64,000 nucleotides of DNA, from contig NZ_CP114283.1 in the NCBI RefSeq assembly GCF_027107535.1, positions 3,720,001-3,784,000 of the forward strand. Direction: 5' to 3'. The stretch is from Streptomyces aurantiacus (GTDB lineage Bacteria; Actinomycetota; Actinomycetes; Streptomycetales; Streptomycetaceae). The position numbers and the translations under genes are program-made. This document shows positions 1 to 11,051 of the stretch, one piece after another (position 1 is the first letter of the stretch; each line of letters opens with the position of its first letter). A model generated the notes under the pieces. That model saw only the letters and a program-made list of their open reading frames with translations, did not search any database and was not told the origin of the DNA.

Positions 1-137
1 ACCGGGTCCCGGGCCTCGCCGTCCGGGCCGCTGCCGTGCGCCAGCGGATGGCCGACGTGCGCACCCGCCACGACGCCTGGATCCGCGAACACGGCACCGA
101 CCTGCCGGAGGTCGCCGAGTGGACCTGGTCCGGCTGA
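1..137 (+). CDS. xfp: Phosphoketolase, C-terminal end (5' truncated)
   Basis: Only the last 44 codons are present, read in frame from base 3 to a TGA at 135-137. The tail contains RTRHDAWIREHGTDLPEV and ends EWTWSG, which resembles the conserved C-terminus of xylulose-5-phosphate/fructose-6-phosphate phosphoketolase (HxREHGxDxPEIxxWxW). That thiamine-diphosphate enzyme splits sugar phosphates to acetyl phosphate in the cytosol. The thiamine-binding and catalytic parts lie outside the window, so identity rests on the tail alone. Confidence 0.72.
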   Translation, partial: RVPGLAVRAAAVRQRMADVRTRHDAWIREHGTDLPEVAEWTWSG

Positions 138-264
138 CGGCGGGAACATCCGCTCGGGGCGGCCGCACCTGCCGCATGCTCCCCGGTGCACCACGCCGTC
201 CGCCCGGTCGTCGTGGTGCACCGGGGCCGAGGGCGGCCACGCCGCCGGACGCGTCCGGGAACGA

Positions 265-1102
265 TCAGCCGAAGCGTTCGATCCGGATACGGTCGACCGG
301 CTGGCCCGCGTCCACCAGCAGCCGCGAGGCATGCTCGGCGAACCCGTTCGAGCCACACACATAGGCTTCCCAGCCACCATCGGGCCCATCGGCCAGGAGC
401 CCCGCCACATGTGCGGCCGACACACGGCCCACGGCCACACCCTCCGGGGCGGTGCGGGTGAACACCGTGGTGGTCTCGGGGCCGTACTCCGACGCGTAGA
501 TCAGTTCCTCCGGGCCACGCGCCGACACGAGCAGCCGCAGCGGCACCGTCAGGCCGCTCGCGCGATGGTGGCGGACCATCGACATCAGCGGTACGACACC
601 GGAACCCGCGCCGATCAGCAGGGCGGGCCGGTCGCCGGGCCAGGCGAAGAAGCCGCTGAGCGGTCCGCGCAGCTCGACCTCGTCACCGGGCTTGGCGACC
701 GTGTGGAACCAGCCGGAGACCTCACCGTCGTCGACGTGGTCGAGGGTGAGTTCGATGTGCCCGCTGTCGTCGGGGGGCGAGGCGATCGAGTAGTGCCGCT
801 GGGCGACATAGCCGTCCTGTGCCCGCAGCCGCAGCATCAGGTGCTGGCCGGGCAGATGGCCTGCCCAGTCCGGCACGGCGAACCGGAAGGTCGCCGCGTA
901 CGGGGTCTCCCGGCGGATCTCGGTGAGTGTGGCGCGCTGCCAGGTGGCCGCGGCGCGGGTGCTCACGGCGATCCGGCCGGGCACGGCGAACCGGGTCGGC
1001 GGCGTCCAGCCCGGCGGGGCCGCCGCGACCGTCGAAGGCGCGGTGGACGCAGAGGGGGTGGTGGCCGCCGTGGCCGCGGGGGTCGTCGGTTGCAGGGGGG
1101 GC

Positions 1103-1110
<8 letters not shown>
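265..1110 (-). CDS. FAD/NAD(P)-binding ferredoxin-reductase-type oxidoreductase
   Basis: A 281-residue flavoprotein reductase. After an Ala/Thr/Pro-rich N-terminal stretch of about 40 residues come an FAD-binding barrel with the RxYS signature (QRHYSIAS), a nucleotide-binding motif (GAGSGVVPLMSM) and a C-terminal CGSNGFAE motif. The end, IRIERFG, matches NADPH-cytochrome/phenol-hydroxylase reductases. No 2Fe-2S ferredoxin domain is present. The GTG start at 1110 was chosen because it overlaps the stop of the upstream molybdoenzyme gene (GTGACTGA), showing translational coupling. The pair probably works together, this protein passing electrons from NAD(P)H to or from the molybdenum subunit; the direction and substrate are inferred only. 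Confidence 0.85.
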
Positions 1111-1708
<598 letters not shown>

Positions 1709-1921
1709 CGAGTGGTGCCTCCAGGCCGTCCGGACGGCGGCCCTTGATCGTTGCGTACGTCCTCCACGGTACCGGGCCCGGCCGGGAGCCCCGCCCCGGG
1801 AGCGTTGCGGCCGTATGAACACTCGGCGGTACCGGGAATAGCGGTGCGCGCGATCATCCTTGCTGCTGGAGAGTGCCACCGCACCCGTGCCCACATCGGC
1901 GTGAAGGAGAGTGACAGAGCG

Positions 1922-2842
1922 ATGCCCAAGGCGTACGTCTTCACCCAGTACGGCGGTCCGGAGACCGAGTCCCTGGTCGAGCAGGACCGGCCGAGCCCCG
2001 GGCCCGGCCAGCTGCTGGTCGCGGTTCGGGCGGCGGGCGTCAATCCCGTCGACTGGAAGCAGCGCACCGGCTACCAGCGGCCCGGCCAGCAGCGGCGTGA
2101 GCTGCCCGCCGTCTTCGGCAACGAGGCCGCGGGCGTCGTCGAGGAGGTCGGGGAGGGCGTCACGGAGTTCACGGTCGGGGACGCGGTCTTCGGCAACCCC
2201 GTCGCCGGCGGATACGCCCAGTACGCGCTGTTCCCGGTGACGGTCACGGCCCACAAGCCCGCCTCGGTCTCGTTCACCGACGCCGCCGCCCTGCCCGTGG
2301 CGGCGGCCACCGCCTACGACGGGGTGCGTCAGCTGGCCCTGCCGGCCGGCGCGACCCTGCTGGTCACGGGCGCGGGTGGCGGTGTGGGCGTCGCGGTCGC
2401 CCAGATCGCCCGCGCCGACGGACTGAACGTCATCGGTGTGGCGAGCGCGGGCAAGAAGGACCTGGTCGAGTCGCTCGGCGCGGTGCACGTGCCGTCGGGC
2501 CGGGACTTCGCCGAGGACGTCAGGGCGGTGGCGCCGGACGGCGTGGACGCCGTGTACGACCTGGTCGGCGGTGAGGTCCTGGAAGCCGCGGCCGCGCTGG
2601 TGACGGACCGGACGAAGCTGATCACCGCGGGCGGCAAGGACATCGTGGTGGGCCTCGGCGGCTCACCCGTCGTACGGGCCCGCAGCGCCGCGGTGCTCGA
2701 CGAGGTGGCCCGTCTCGTCGTCGACGGCAGGCTGGACCCCCTGGTGACGCGGACGTTCCCTCTCGAACAGGCCGCCGAGGCGCTGCGTACCGTCGAGGAG
2801 GGCCACGCCCGCGGCAAGGTCGTGATCGAGGTCGCCGCATGA
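1922..2842 (+). CDS. NADP-dependent quinone/zinc-type alcohol dehydrogenase-like oxidoreductase
   Basis: A 306-residue medium-chain dehydrogenase/reductase of the quinone oxidoreductase subfamily. The N-terminal GroES-like half holds AAGVNPVDWKQR and FGNEAAGVVEEVG. The Rossmann half has the glycine motif GAGGGVGVAVAQIA and ends GKVVIEVA. Zinc-ligand cysteines are absent, which fits zinc-independent quinone or enoyl reductases. The ATG at 1922 was preferred to upstream starts because GGAG lies close by and the protein then begins with the family's usual MKAYVF-like strand. Its stop overlaps the next start (ATGA), so it is coupled to the acetyltransferase gene. Confidence 0.88.
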   Translation: MPKAYVFTQYGGPETESLVEQDRPSPGPGQLLVAVRAAGVNPVDWKQRTGYQRPGQQRRELPAVFGNEAAGVVEEVGEGVTEFTVGDAVFGNPVAGGYAQYALFPVTVTAHKPASVSFTDAAALPVAAATAYDGVRQLALPAGATLLVTGAGGGVGVAVAQIARADGLNVIGVASAGKKDLVESLGAVHVPSGRDFAEDVRAVAPDGVDAVYDLVGGEVLEAAAALVTDRTKLITAGGKDIVVGLGGSPVVRARSAAVLDEVARLVVDGRLDPLVTRTFPLEQAAEALRTVEEGHARGKVVIEVAA

Positions 2843-3558
2843 GTGGCGTGTCCCACCCGCTGGACCATCCCGCACGGGCCTCGCTGACCGGCCCGCACGC
2901 CCACTTCGCGGAACGCCGTGGACGCGTGCTGCGCTACCCCGTCGACGTGTCGCCCTGGCTGGCCCTGCCCGACGACCCCGGCCCCGACGACTGGGCGGAC
3001 GTCGCGGCGCTGGCGGGTCCCGGGCAGGAGATCGCGCTGCCCGGCTTCCGCGGCGAGATCCCGGCAGGCTGGGACGTGACGTTCCGGGTGGACGGCGTGC
3101 AGTTCGTGGACGGAGGCCTGGCCGCCGTGCCGGACCCGGAGGCCGTCCGGCTGGGCCCCGCCGACGTCCCGGAGATGCTCGCCCTCGTGGAACGCACGGC
3201 ACCGGGCCCCTTCCTGCCGCGTACGGTCGAGCTCGGCACGTATCTCGGGATACGCCGGGAGGGCGCCCTGGTCGCCATGGCGGGGGAGCGGCTGCACCCG
3301 CCTGGGTGGACCGAGATCAGCGCGGTCTGCACCGACCCCGGCTTCCGTGGCGAGGGCCTGGCCACGCGGCTGACCCTGGCGGTCGCCCACGGCATACGCG
3401 CCCGGGGCGAGACCCCGTTCCTGCACACCGGGGCGGGCAACACCGGCGCCGTCCGGCTCTACGAGTCGCTGGGCTTCCGGCTGCGGCGCAGGACGAGGTT
3501 CCTGGCGGCGCGGGTGCCGGAGCGGCTGGAGGACGGCCGGGCGGTGGTGGCCGGCTGA
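2839..3558 (+). CDS. GNAT-family N-acetyltransferase
   Basis: A 239-residue protein whose C-terminal half is a GNAT fold. ISAVCTDPGFRGEGLATRLT is the acetyl-CoA-binding motif A (V-x-T-x-x-x-x-R-G-x-G-x-A), and TGAVRLYESLGFRLRRR is motif B. The N-terminal ~110 residues resemble the FR47-like group. The substrate is unknown. It overlaps the preceding oxidoreductase gene by four bases (ATGA), so the two are very likely co-translated, and it ends facing the marR gene. Confidence 0.85.
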   Translation: MSGVSHPLDHPARASLTGPHAHFAERRGRVLRYPVDVSPWLALPDDPGPDDWADVAALAGPGQEIALPGFRGEIPAGWDVTFRVDGVQFVDGGLAAVPDPEAVRLGPADVPEMLALVERTAPGPFLPRTVELGTYLGIRREGALVAMAGERLHPPGWTEISAVCTDPGFRGEGLATRLTLAVAHGIRARGETPFLHTGAGNTGAVRLYESLGFRLRRRTRFLAARVPERLEDGRAVVAG

Positions 3559-3632
3559 CGGCCCGGCGGTACGGGAGGACGGGAGGACGGGCTCTACCGG
3601 ACCGTCCGTGGCGGAACGCGGGGCGAGACGCC

Positions 3633-4088
3633 TCAGTCGTTCGTGAGGGCGGTCACGGCCGGTCCGCCGCCCGACGCGTTGTACCGCCGCAGATATCCCG
3701 CGAACTGCCGCAGGTCGTCCTCGGGCCAGCCCGCGAGCCGCTCACGGAAGGCGACCCGGCGGCTCGCGGTCACCTGGGCGAGGATCTCCCTGCCGGCCGG
3801 TGTGAGGTGCAGTACCTGGACGCGCTGGTCCTGCGGGTCGGAGCGCCGCTCGACCAGTTCGGCCGCTTCGAGGGCCGACACCTGCCGGCTCACCGTGGAC
3901 TTGTCGAGCGCGTAGTGCGCGGCCAGGTCGGTGGCGCGGCAGCCGCCGCTCTCCTCCAGATGGCCGAGAAGCGTGTACGAGACGAGGGACAGTTCGGGGT
4001 GCAGTCGTCCCGCCGAGGCCCGGGCGCGGCGGGCGAAGGCCGTCATCTCGTGGTGAATGGTTTCGATGGCCACGTCGGCTGCGGTCAC
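3633..4088 (-). CDS. MarR-family winged-helix transcriptional regulator
   Basis: A 151-residue MarR protein. The HTH region is CRATDLAAHYALDKSTVSRQ, followed by the winged strands ELVERRSDPQDQRVQVLHLT with the conserved DxR. GTG at 4088 is the start, preceded by GGAAGA. Its promoter holds a perfect inverted repeat (TACAAC-N5-GTTGTA at 4119-4135) lying in the spacer between -35 and -10 elements, so autorepression is likely. A related perfect palindrome sits over the -35 region of the flavin oxidoreductase gene at 5313, pointing to that enzyme as a second target. Confidence 0.92.
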   Translation of the reverse strand: MTAADVAIETIHHEMTAFARRARASAGRLHPELSLVSYTLLGHLEESGGCRATDLAAHYALDKSTVSRQVSALEAAELVERRSDPQDQRVQVLHLTPAGREILAQVTASRRVAFRERLAGWPEDDLRQFAGYLRRYNASGGGPAVTALTND

Positions 4089-4114
4089 GGGATCTTCCCT
4101 TCTCTTCTAGGTGT

Positions 4115-4143
4115 AGATTACAACCAGTAGTTGTATTAGGCAA
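4115..4143 (-). promoter_or_regulatory. marR promoter with MarR operator
   Basis: On the minus strand TTGCCT (4143-4138) and TAATCT (4120-4115) are spaced by exactly 17 bases, a good sigma-70-like promoter. The spacer and the edge of the -10 contain TACAAC-CAGTA-GTTGTA (4119-4135), a perfect inverted repeat. An extra half site, GCAACTAG, overlaps the -35 element. Binding there would block the promoter of the regulator itself. Confidence 0.72.
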
Positions 4144-4369
4144 CTAGAGGAGCTTCGGGAGCGCGGTGGTGCCGTTCGGGGTCCACGCCCGGCCGAAGGT
4201 GGCGGCCGTGTAATGTTGCCGTCCGGCTGAGGACCGCCCCAGCCGTGGACGACCGAGGAGGTGAGTCCCATCACCGCTGTGTCAGCGCGGGTGCTCTCGC
4301 CTCAGGACCTCACCGGCATCAGGTGACCTGGAGGGCGCCCTTCGGCTTCCCGAAAGGCCCCCGGCTTCC

Positions 4370-5143
4370 ATGCCACCTTCCCACGCACATGTCATCACCG
4401 CGCTCCGGTCCGCGGGCTGCGTCTTCGCCGAGGACGAGGCGCGACTGATCCTCTCCACGGCCCGCACCCCGGTCGAGCTCGCCACCATGGTGGACCGCCG
4501 CGTCGCGGGCCTGCCTCTCGAACACGTCCTGGGCTGGGCGGAGTTCAGCGGTCTGCGGATCGCGGTGGAGCCCGGCGTCTTCGTGCCCCGCAGACGTACC
4601 GAGTTCCTGGTCCGGCAGGCCCTCGTGCTCGCATCCGGGTCCCAGGTCGTCGTGGACCTGTGCTGCGGCTCGGGCGCGGTGGGCGCCGCGCTCGCCGCAT
4701 ACCTCCCCGGTACCGAACTGCACGCCGTCGACATCGACCCCGCCGCCGTGCGCTGCGCCCGCCGGAACGTCGGCGCGCGCGGCCGTGTCCACGAGGGCGA
4801 CCTCTACGCACCGTTGCCGCCCGGCCTCCGCGGGCGGGTCGGCATCCTCGCCGCCAACGTGCCGTACGTCCCCACCGGGGAGGTGGAGTTCCTGCCGCCG
4901 GAAGCCCGGGACCACGAGCCCCTCGTCGCGCTCGACGGGGGAGGCGACGGGCTCGACGTCCTGCGCCGCGTGGCCGCCGAGGCGCCCCGGTGGCTGGCGC
5001 CCGGCGGCAGCCTGCTCGTCGAGACGAGCGAGCGGCAGGCGGACCGGGCCCTCGACGTCTTCGCCGATGCCGGTCTGGTCCCTCGCCTGGAGGTCTCCGA
5101 CGAGTTGTGCGCGAACGTCGTCGTCGGCACGAGGGCTCCCTGA
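4370..5143 (+). CDS. PrmC/HemK-like N5-glutamine methyltransferase family protein
   Basis: A 257-residue class I SAM-dependent methyltransferase. Motif I is VVDLCCGSGAVGAALA (about 94-109), the acidic end of strand beta-2 is HAVDIDPAAVRCARRN, and the upstream segment LPLEHVLGWAEFSG...FVPRRRTEFLV is that of release-factor glutamine methyltransferases. The catalytic NPPY tetrad reads NVPY (163-166), as in the PrmC-related branch of unknown substrate rather than true PrmC. It is monocistronic. The likely function is protein glutamine methylation, but the target is unknown. Confidence 0.83.
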   Translation: MPPSHAHVITALRSAGCVFAEDEARLILSTARTPVELATMVDRRVAGLPLEHVLGWAEFSGLRIAVEPGVFVPRRRTEFLVRQALVLASGSQVVVDLCCGSGAVGAALAAYLPGTELHAVDIDPAAVRCARRNVGARGRVHEGDLYAPLPPGLRGRVGILAANVPYVPTGEVEFLPPEARDHEPLVALDGGGDGLDVLRRVAAEAPRWLAPGGSLLVETSERQADRALDVFADAGLVPRLEVSDELCANVVVGTRAP

Positions 5144-5241
5144 GGGGTGCGGTTCCGACGTCGCGGGCCGACCGGGTTCGGCCCGCGGCGTCGGGAGTGG
5201 CGCGGCGCTGAGTTCCTCGTCACACGGGCCCTCCATTCTTT

Positions 5242-7328
<2,087 letters not shown>

Positions 7329-7359
7329 CCGGCCTCGGCCCCGTCCCTAGGATGACTCC

Positions 7360-7914
7360 ATGTCACTCCCGCACGCCATCCTCACCGCCCTGCTGGAGAA
7401 GCCGTCGTCGGGGCTGGAGCTGACCCGTCGCTTCGACAAGTCGATCGGCTACTTCTGGTCGGCGACGCATCAGCAGATCTATCGCGAGCTGGGAAAACTG
7501 GAGGCGGAGGGCTCCATCAGGGCCCTCGCGTCGCAGCAGCCGGCCCGCGGGCAGAAGAAGCGGTACGAGGTCCTGCCCGCGGGCCGCGCAGAACTGGCCC
7601 GCTGGACCGCCGCGTCCCAGGACCCCAAGCCCCTGCGCGACACACTGCTGCTGCGGCTGAGGGCGGCGGCGGTGGTCGGCACCGCGGGGATCGAGGCGGA
7701 TCTGCGCCGCCATCTCGATCTGCACCGACGGCAGTTGGCGGAGTACGAGGAGATCCAGGCGCGGGACTTCCCGCCGGGCAAGGACGCTCTCCCGGACCGG
7801 CTCCAGCACCTCGTGCTGCGTGCCGGGATCGACCTGGAGACCTTCTGGACGGGCTGGCTGACGACCGCGCTGGAGGAGTTCGAGCGGCTGCCGGCCGAGG
7901 GCTCCGCGTCCTGA
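7360..7914 (+). CDS. PadR-family transcriptional regulator
   Basis: A 184-residue PadR protein. The N-terminal winged helix runs LPHAILTALLEKPSSGLEL...FWSATHQQIYRELGKLEAEG, and KKRYEVLPAGRAELARW is the diagnostic wing. The C-terminal half is the Vir_act_alpha_C dimerisation helices with HRRQLAEYEEI. It follows the flavin oxidoreductase gene by 31 bases in the same direction. A TAGGAT -10-like box a few bases before the ATG suggests it could also be transcribed alone with little or no leader. Confidence 0.88.
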   Translation: MSLPHAILTALLEKPSSGLELTRRFDKSIGYFWSATHQQIYRELGKLEAEGSIRALASQQPARGQKKRYEVLPAGRAELARWTAASQDPKPLRDTLLLRLRAAAVVGTAGIEADLRRHLDLHRRQLAEYEEIQARDFPPGKDALPDRLQHLVLRAGIDLETFWTGWLTTALEEFERLPAEGSAS

Positions 7915-7949
7915 TCAGCACCGTACGACGGCTCAGAGCCCGTGGTGTT

Positions 7950-7997
7950 CGGCGGTGGTCCGGCGTCCGGCCTCGGCCGGGGGCTGGACCACCGCCG
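7950..7997. terminator. Bidirectional hairpin between padR and the convergent surface protein gene
   Basis: CGGCGGTGGTCC (7950-7961) pairs perfectly with GGACCACCGCCG (7986-7997), and the loop holds a smaller CCGGCC/GGCCGG stem. It lies between two converging stop codons. There is no U tract, which is usual for Streptomyces terminators. Confidence 0.65.
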
Positions 7998-8000
7998 CGT

Positions 8001-8540
8001 TCACAGCCGGTGCGGCTTGGCGCGCCGGCGCAGCACCCAGACCGTGGCTCCGGCACCGGCCGCCACCAGGACCCCGCCCACCGTGTAGGTGATGGCTCCG
8101 TAGTCCTTCGTGGTGCTGCCCATGCCGCCCATCACCCCACGCGACGGTGACGCCGTCGCGGAGATCGTGGGTGTCGTGACCGGCGAGACGGTGACGGACT
8201 GGGTGCCCGCCGTCGAACCGTCGGCACACACGACGATCACGGTGTAGGTGCCCGAGCTGACGTTCGACCAGGCAGCCGACTGACTGCTGCTGGTCCCCGA
8301 CAGGGCGGCCTGGCGGCCCTGCGCGAAGTTCGCCTGGCCGCTGGAGAGCAGTGAGGCGTTCCCCATCGATCCATTGGACCTGGTGACGCACGAGGTGGTC
8401 GTCACCTGCACTGTCGTGCCACTGGTGGTCACGTTGATGGCCGTTGGCAGCGCGGAGGCCACGCCGGCGGTCAGGGCCAGTGGCAGCGCGGCGGCCGCCA
8501 CGGTCAGGCCGGAGCGGACGAATGTCTGAGTGATACGCAT
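8001..8540 (-). CDS. Secreted, membrane-anchored hypothetical protein
   Basis: A 179-residue protein with a Sec signal peptide (MRITQTFVRSGLTVAAAALP, cleavage after AGVASA). The body is Ser/Thr-rich (~35-140), with a Ser/Thr/Pro stalk PVTTPTISATASPS. One transmembrane helix (~150-170) is followed by RRRAKPHRL. No LPXTG motif is present, so it is held by the C-terminal helix rather than by sortase. ATG at 8540 was chosen over the upstream ATG because GGAGGG precedes it. The function is not recognised. Small proteins of this design are common on streptomycete cell surfaces. Confidence 0.72.
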   Translation of the reverse strand: MRITQTFVRSGLTVAAAALPLALTAGVASALPTAINVTTSGTTVQVTTTSCVTRSNGSMGNASLLSSGQANFAQGRQAALSGTSSSQSAAWSNVSSGTYTVIVVCADGSTAGTQSVTVSPVTTPTISATASPSRGVMGGMGSTTKDYGAITYTVGGVLVAAGAGATVWVLRRRAKPHRL

Positions 8541-8743
8541 AGGACTGCCCTCCGGCGGCACGGTGGCGGTACATCCCATGAGCCGCCGAGGGTGGGGAAC
8601 GCCCGTGCTGCCTTCGGCCCGAGCCAACGCGACGGCCACGGGTTCCGCACGCGGGCCGGGACCGTGCAGGTGAATGATTCCTTCGTCCGGCCGACCTCCG
8701 CAGGGGCGTCACCCGAAGATGCCCGCGGTTCTCCGCCGGGCGC

Positions 8744-9682
8744 TCACCAGGTGCGGCCGACCGCCAGCAGGCGCTCCCGCACGAGCGCGACATGGGGGTT
8801 GTCCGACCCGCCCGGGCGTTGCGCCAGATACGCGGTGTTGATCGGCGGGTCCTCGGGGGTCAGCAGCGGGACCAGTGCGCCGGAGGCCAGCTCGGCGAGG
8901 CACAGATACCGGGGGAGGACGGAGATCCCGGCGCCCGCGGCCACCGCCGCGAGGACACCCCGCAGATCCGGCACCGTGATCGCGGCCGGACCGCTCAGCC
9001 GTACGCCGAAGACGTGCCGCCAGTAGCGCCGGGCGATGGGTAGGTCCTCCGCGTACGAGATCAGCGGCGCTCCGTGCAGCGCGGCGGGCCCGTCCGCGGC
9101 CACCCGGTCCGGCCCGATCCGCTCGGCCCACGCAGGCGCGGCGACGAGAACGAACTCCTCGTCCGCCAGCGGGACCGCGCTCAGGGTCCGGCCGCGCGGC
9201 CGTGACGTGGCGATCACCAGGTCGAAGCGGCCGCCGCGCAGCCCTTCCAGCAGGTCGTCCGTCAGCCCGGTGGCCACCCGCAGCCGGACGCCCTGCGAGG
9301 TGAGCGGGGCCAGGGCGGGCAGCGCCCGGGTGCACAGCAGTTCCGCCGGACCCGCCACATGGACCGGCTCGGGCACCGGGCCGGCCCCGAAACCGCCGCG
9401 GTCCGTGACCGTCGCGAGCACGTCCAGCGGGGCCGCGACCCGCGCGGCCAGTTCGTCCGCGACCGAGGTCGACACCACACCGCGGGGCCGCCGCTCGAAC
9501 AGCTCCCGCCCCAGCCGGTCCTCCAGGGACCGGATCTGCGTCGTCACCGTCGGCTGCGACAGCCCCAGCAGACGGGCCGCCGCCGTGAACGAGCCCGCCC
9601 GGTACACGGCAAGGAAGGTCCGCAGCAGCGAGAGATCGAGCGGCGCGGCCGGCACGGTGCCATCGGGCTCCCTATGGGGCAT
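8744..9682 (-). CDS. LysR-family transcriptional regulator
   Basis: A 312-residue LysR protein. The HTH is LSLLRTFLAVYRAGSFTAAARLLGLSQPTVTTQIRSLEDRLG, followed by ELFERRPRGV, and then a periplasmic-binding-like effector domain (~100-305). It begins ten bases after the stop of the FnIII lipoprotein gene on the same strand and lacks a clear ribosome site of its own, so it is probably read from that transcript. Its target genes are not evident; it does not face a divergent partner as most LysR genes do. Confidence 0.9.
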   Translation of the reverse strand: MPHREPDGTVPAAPLDLSLLRTFLAVYRAGSFTAAARLLGLSQPTVTTQIRSLEDRLGRELFERRPRGVVSTSVADELAARVAAPLDVLATVTDRGGFGAGPVPEPVHVAGPAELLCTRALPALAPLTSQGVRLRVATGLTDDLLEGLRGGRFDLVIATSRPRGRTLSAVPLADEEFVLVAAPAWAERIGPDRVAADGPAALHGAPLISYAEDLPIARRYWRHVFGVRLSGPAAITVPDLRGVLAAVAAGAGISVLPRYLCLAELASGALVPLLTPEDPPINTAYLAQRPGGSDNPHVALVRERLLAVGRTW

Positions 9683-9692
9683 GGAGGCAATC

Positions 9693-10691
9693 CTAGGCTC
9701 CGCCTATGGTCGTCACCGTCCGCTCCGCCGAGAAGGCGCCCCAGGTCCCGTCCGGCAGCTTCGCCCGGATCCGCACCCGCTGGGTGACGCCGGCCTTCCT
9801 TCCCACGTAGAAGCTGTACGTGGCCCTGCCGCGGGGCGGTGTCCCGCCCCAGACGAGCGAGGTGACCGGCTGCCGGTCGAGCTGGATCTGGTACTCCGTG
9901 ATCACCCCGTCCACGTGGGGCGCGGTCCACGACAGGTCGAGGTAGTGCGCCCCGTCCGTGCGGTGGGTCGTGGCGCGGAACGCGGTGGGTGCCAGCCCCG
10001 TGCCGCCGGCCGCGTCGTTTCCGCCGGAAGCCGCCGCGGTGGTGACCGGTACGGTCTCGCTCGCGGGCGAGACGTTGTCCGCGGCGTCGCGCGCCCGGAC
10101 CGTGAAGGAGTAGCGCGTACCAGGCCGCAGCCCGGTCACCAAGGTCGCCGTCTGCGCACCGCCGACACTGTGGATCTTCGTGTCGCCCTGGTAGACGTCG
10201 TACGAGGCCACGCCCCCGTCGTCGGCGGACCGGGTCCAGGACAGCTGAGCCGCCCGGCTTCCGGCCGCCTTGCCGCGGAGATTCTCCGGTCGGCCGGGTG
10301 CCCGCTCGTCGGCGGCGGTCACGGCGGGTGTGGTGGCCCGTACCCGCTCGCTCGCCCGCCCGAGCCTTCCGTCGGCGTCCTGCGCCCGTACGGAGAAGAC
10401 GTACACGGTCGACGGCTTGAGCCTGGTGACGTCGACCATGTGCTGCGAACCAGGTACTTCCTTCACTTTGGTGGCGCCGCGGTACACCTCATAGCGGTCG
10501 ACCTCGGAATCTCCGGAGGCCCGGTTCCACATGACGTGCACGCTGGTCGCACTGCCCGCCGCCGCGGTGACACCGTCGGGAGCCGCCGGTGGCCGTCCGC
10601 TCACACCCGTGCTCTGCCCGCCCCAGCCGCAGGACACCAGTGTGAGCAGCGCGCCGCCGACAACGGCGGTTCGCATGCATACGCGTCGCAC
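9693..10691 (-). CDS. Fibronectin type III-repeat lipoprotein
   Basis: A 332-residue predicted lipoprotein. The signal is RTAVVGGALLTLVSC, with lipobox LVSC. Two clear fibronectin III domains follow (~35-125 and ~130-220; DRYEVYRGATKVKEV and ASYDVYQGDTKIHSV), then a third, more divergent one with DGVITEYQIQLD (~235-330). No catalytic module is attached, so it may be a free carbohydrate-adhesion or spacer protein. GTG at 10691 was chosen because GGAGGG lies 8 bases upstream; an ATG at 10676 is the alternative. A DasR-type palindrome lies 23 bases upstream, consistent with control by chitin or N-acetylglucosamine status. Confidence 0.8.
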   Translation of the reverse strand: MRRVCMRTAVVGGALLTLVSCGWGGQSTGVSGRPPAAPDGVTAAAGSATSVHVMWNRASGDSEVDRYEVYRGATKVKEVPGSQHMVDVTRLKPSTVYVFSVRAQDADGRLGRASERVRATTPAVTAADERAPGRPENLRGKAAGSRAAQLSWTRSADDGGVASYDVYQGDTKIHSVGGAQTATLVTGLRPGTRYSFTVRARDAADNVSPASETVPVTTAAASGGNDAAGGTGLAPTAFRATTHRTDGAHYLDLSWTAPHVDGVITEYQIQLDRQPVTSLVWGGTPPRGRATYSFYVGRKAGVTQRVRIRAKLPDGTWGAFSAERTVTTIGGA

Positions 10692-11051
10692 AGCCCTGCC
10701 CTCCCTCGACGGGATTGGTCCGGACCAATATGACGCCGCTGGTGCGGTCGCATCAAGGGGGCCGCCGTTCGCGATGTCGACCGCGCATTACGTATGCTGA
10801 TCCTCCTGGCAGCCGAACTCGCCCTCGCTATAGGGGAGTTCATGCCGTCGGCGCGGAACGCTGTCGTCGCTGATCCCGTGCCGGCGAGGGTGGCCGGGTG
10901 GTCGGAGCCGATGACGCTCCGGCCGCCCGGCCGTAGACGGACCGTCATCGGGCGTGCACCGTACGGCCCCCCAGCGGTGGACGCATGGCCGGACCCCCAC
11001 CAGATTGGGCTGAGTGTCCGTCAGTGCCCGCCCCAGGAGAGGTCTCTCATC
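10692..11051. other. Divergent intergenic region of 360 bases
   Basis: This space separates the FnIII lipoprotein gene from the chitosanase gene. The one clear element is the 16-base palindrome at 10714-10729. No open frame with a ribosome site was found, and no convincing promoter for the chitosanase was recognised, although a TATAGG hexamer occurs near 10831. Confidence 0.5.
10714..10729. promoter_or_regulatory. DasR-responsive element (dre)-like palindrome
   Basis: ATTGGTCCGGACCAAT is a perfect 16-base palindrome. Its TGGTC-N2-GACCA core is that of the DasR site (consensus close to ACTGGTCTAGACCAGT) used by Streptomyces to control chitin and aminosugar genes. It lies 23 bases before the FnIII lipoprotein start and 323 bases before the GH75 chitosanase start. 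Confidence 0.68.

Noticed and set aside
8001..8540. Sortase-anchored surface protein
   Set aside because: A C-terminal helix and basic tail are present, but there is no LPXTG or LAXTG motif before them.
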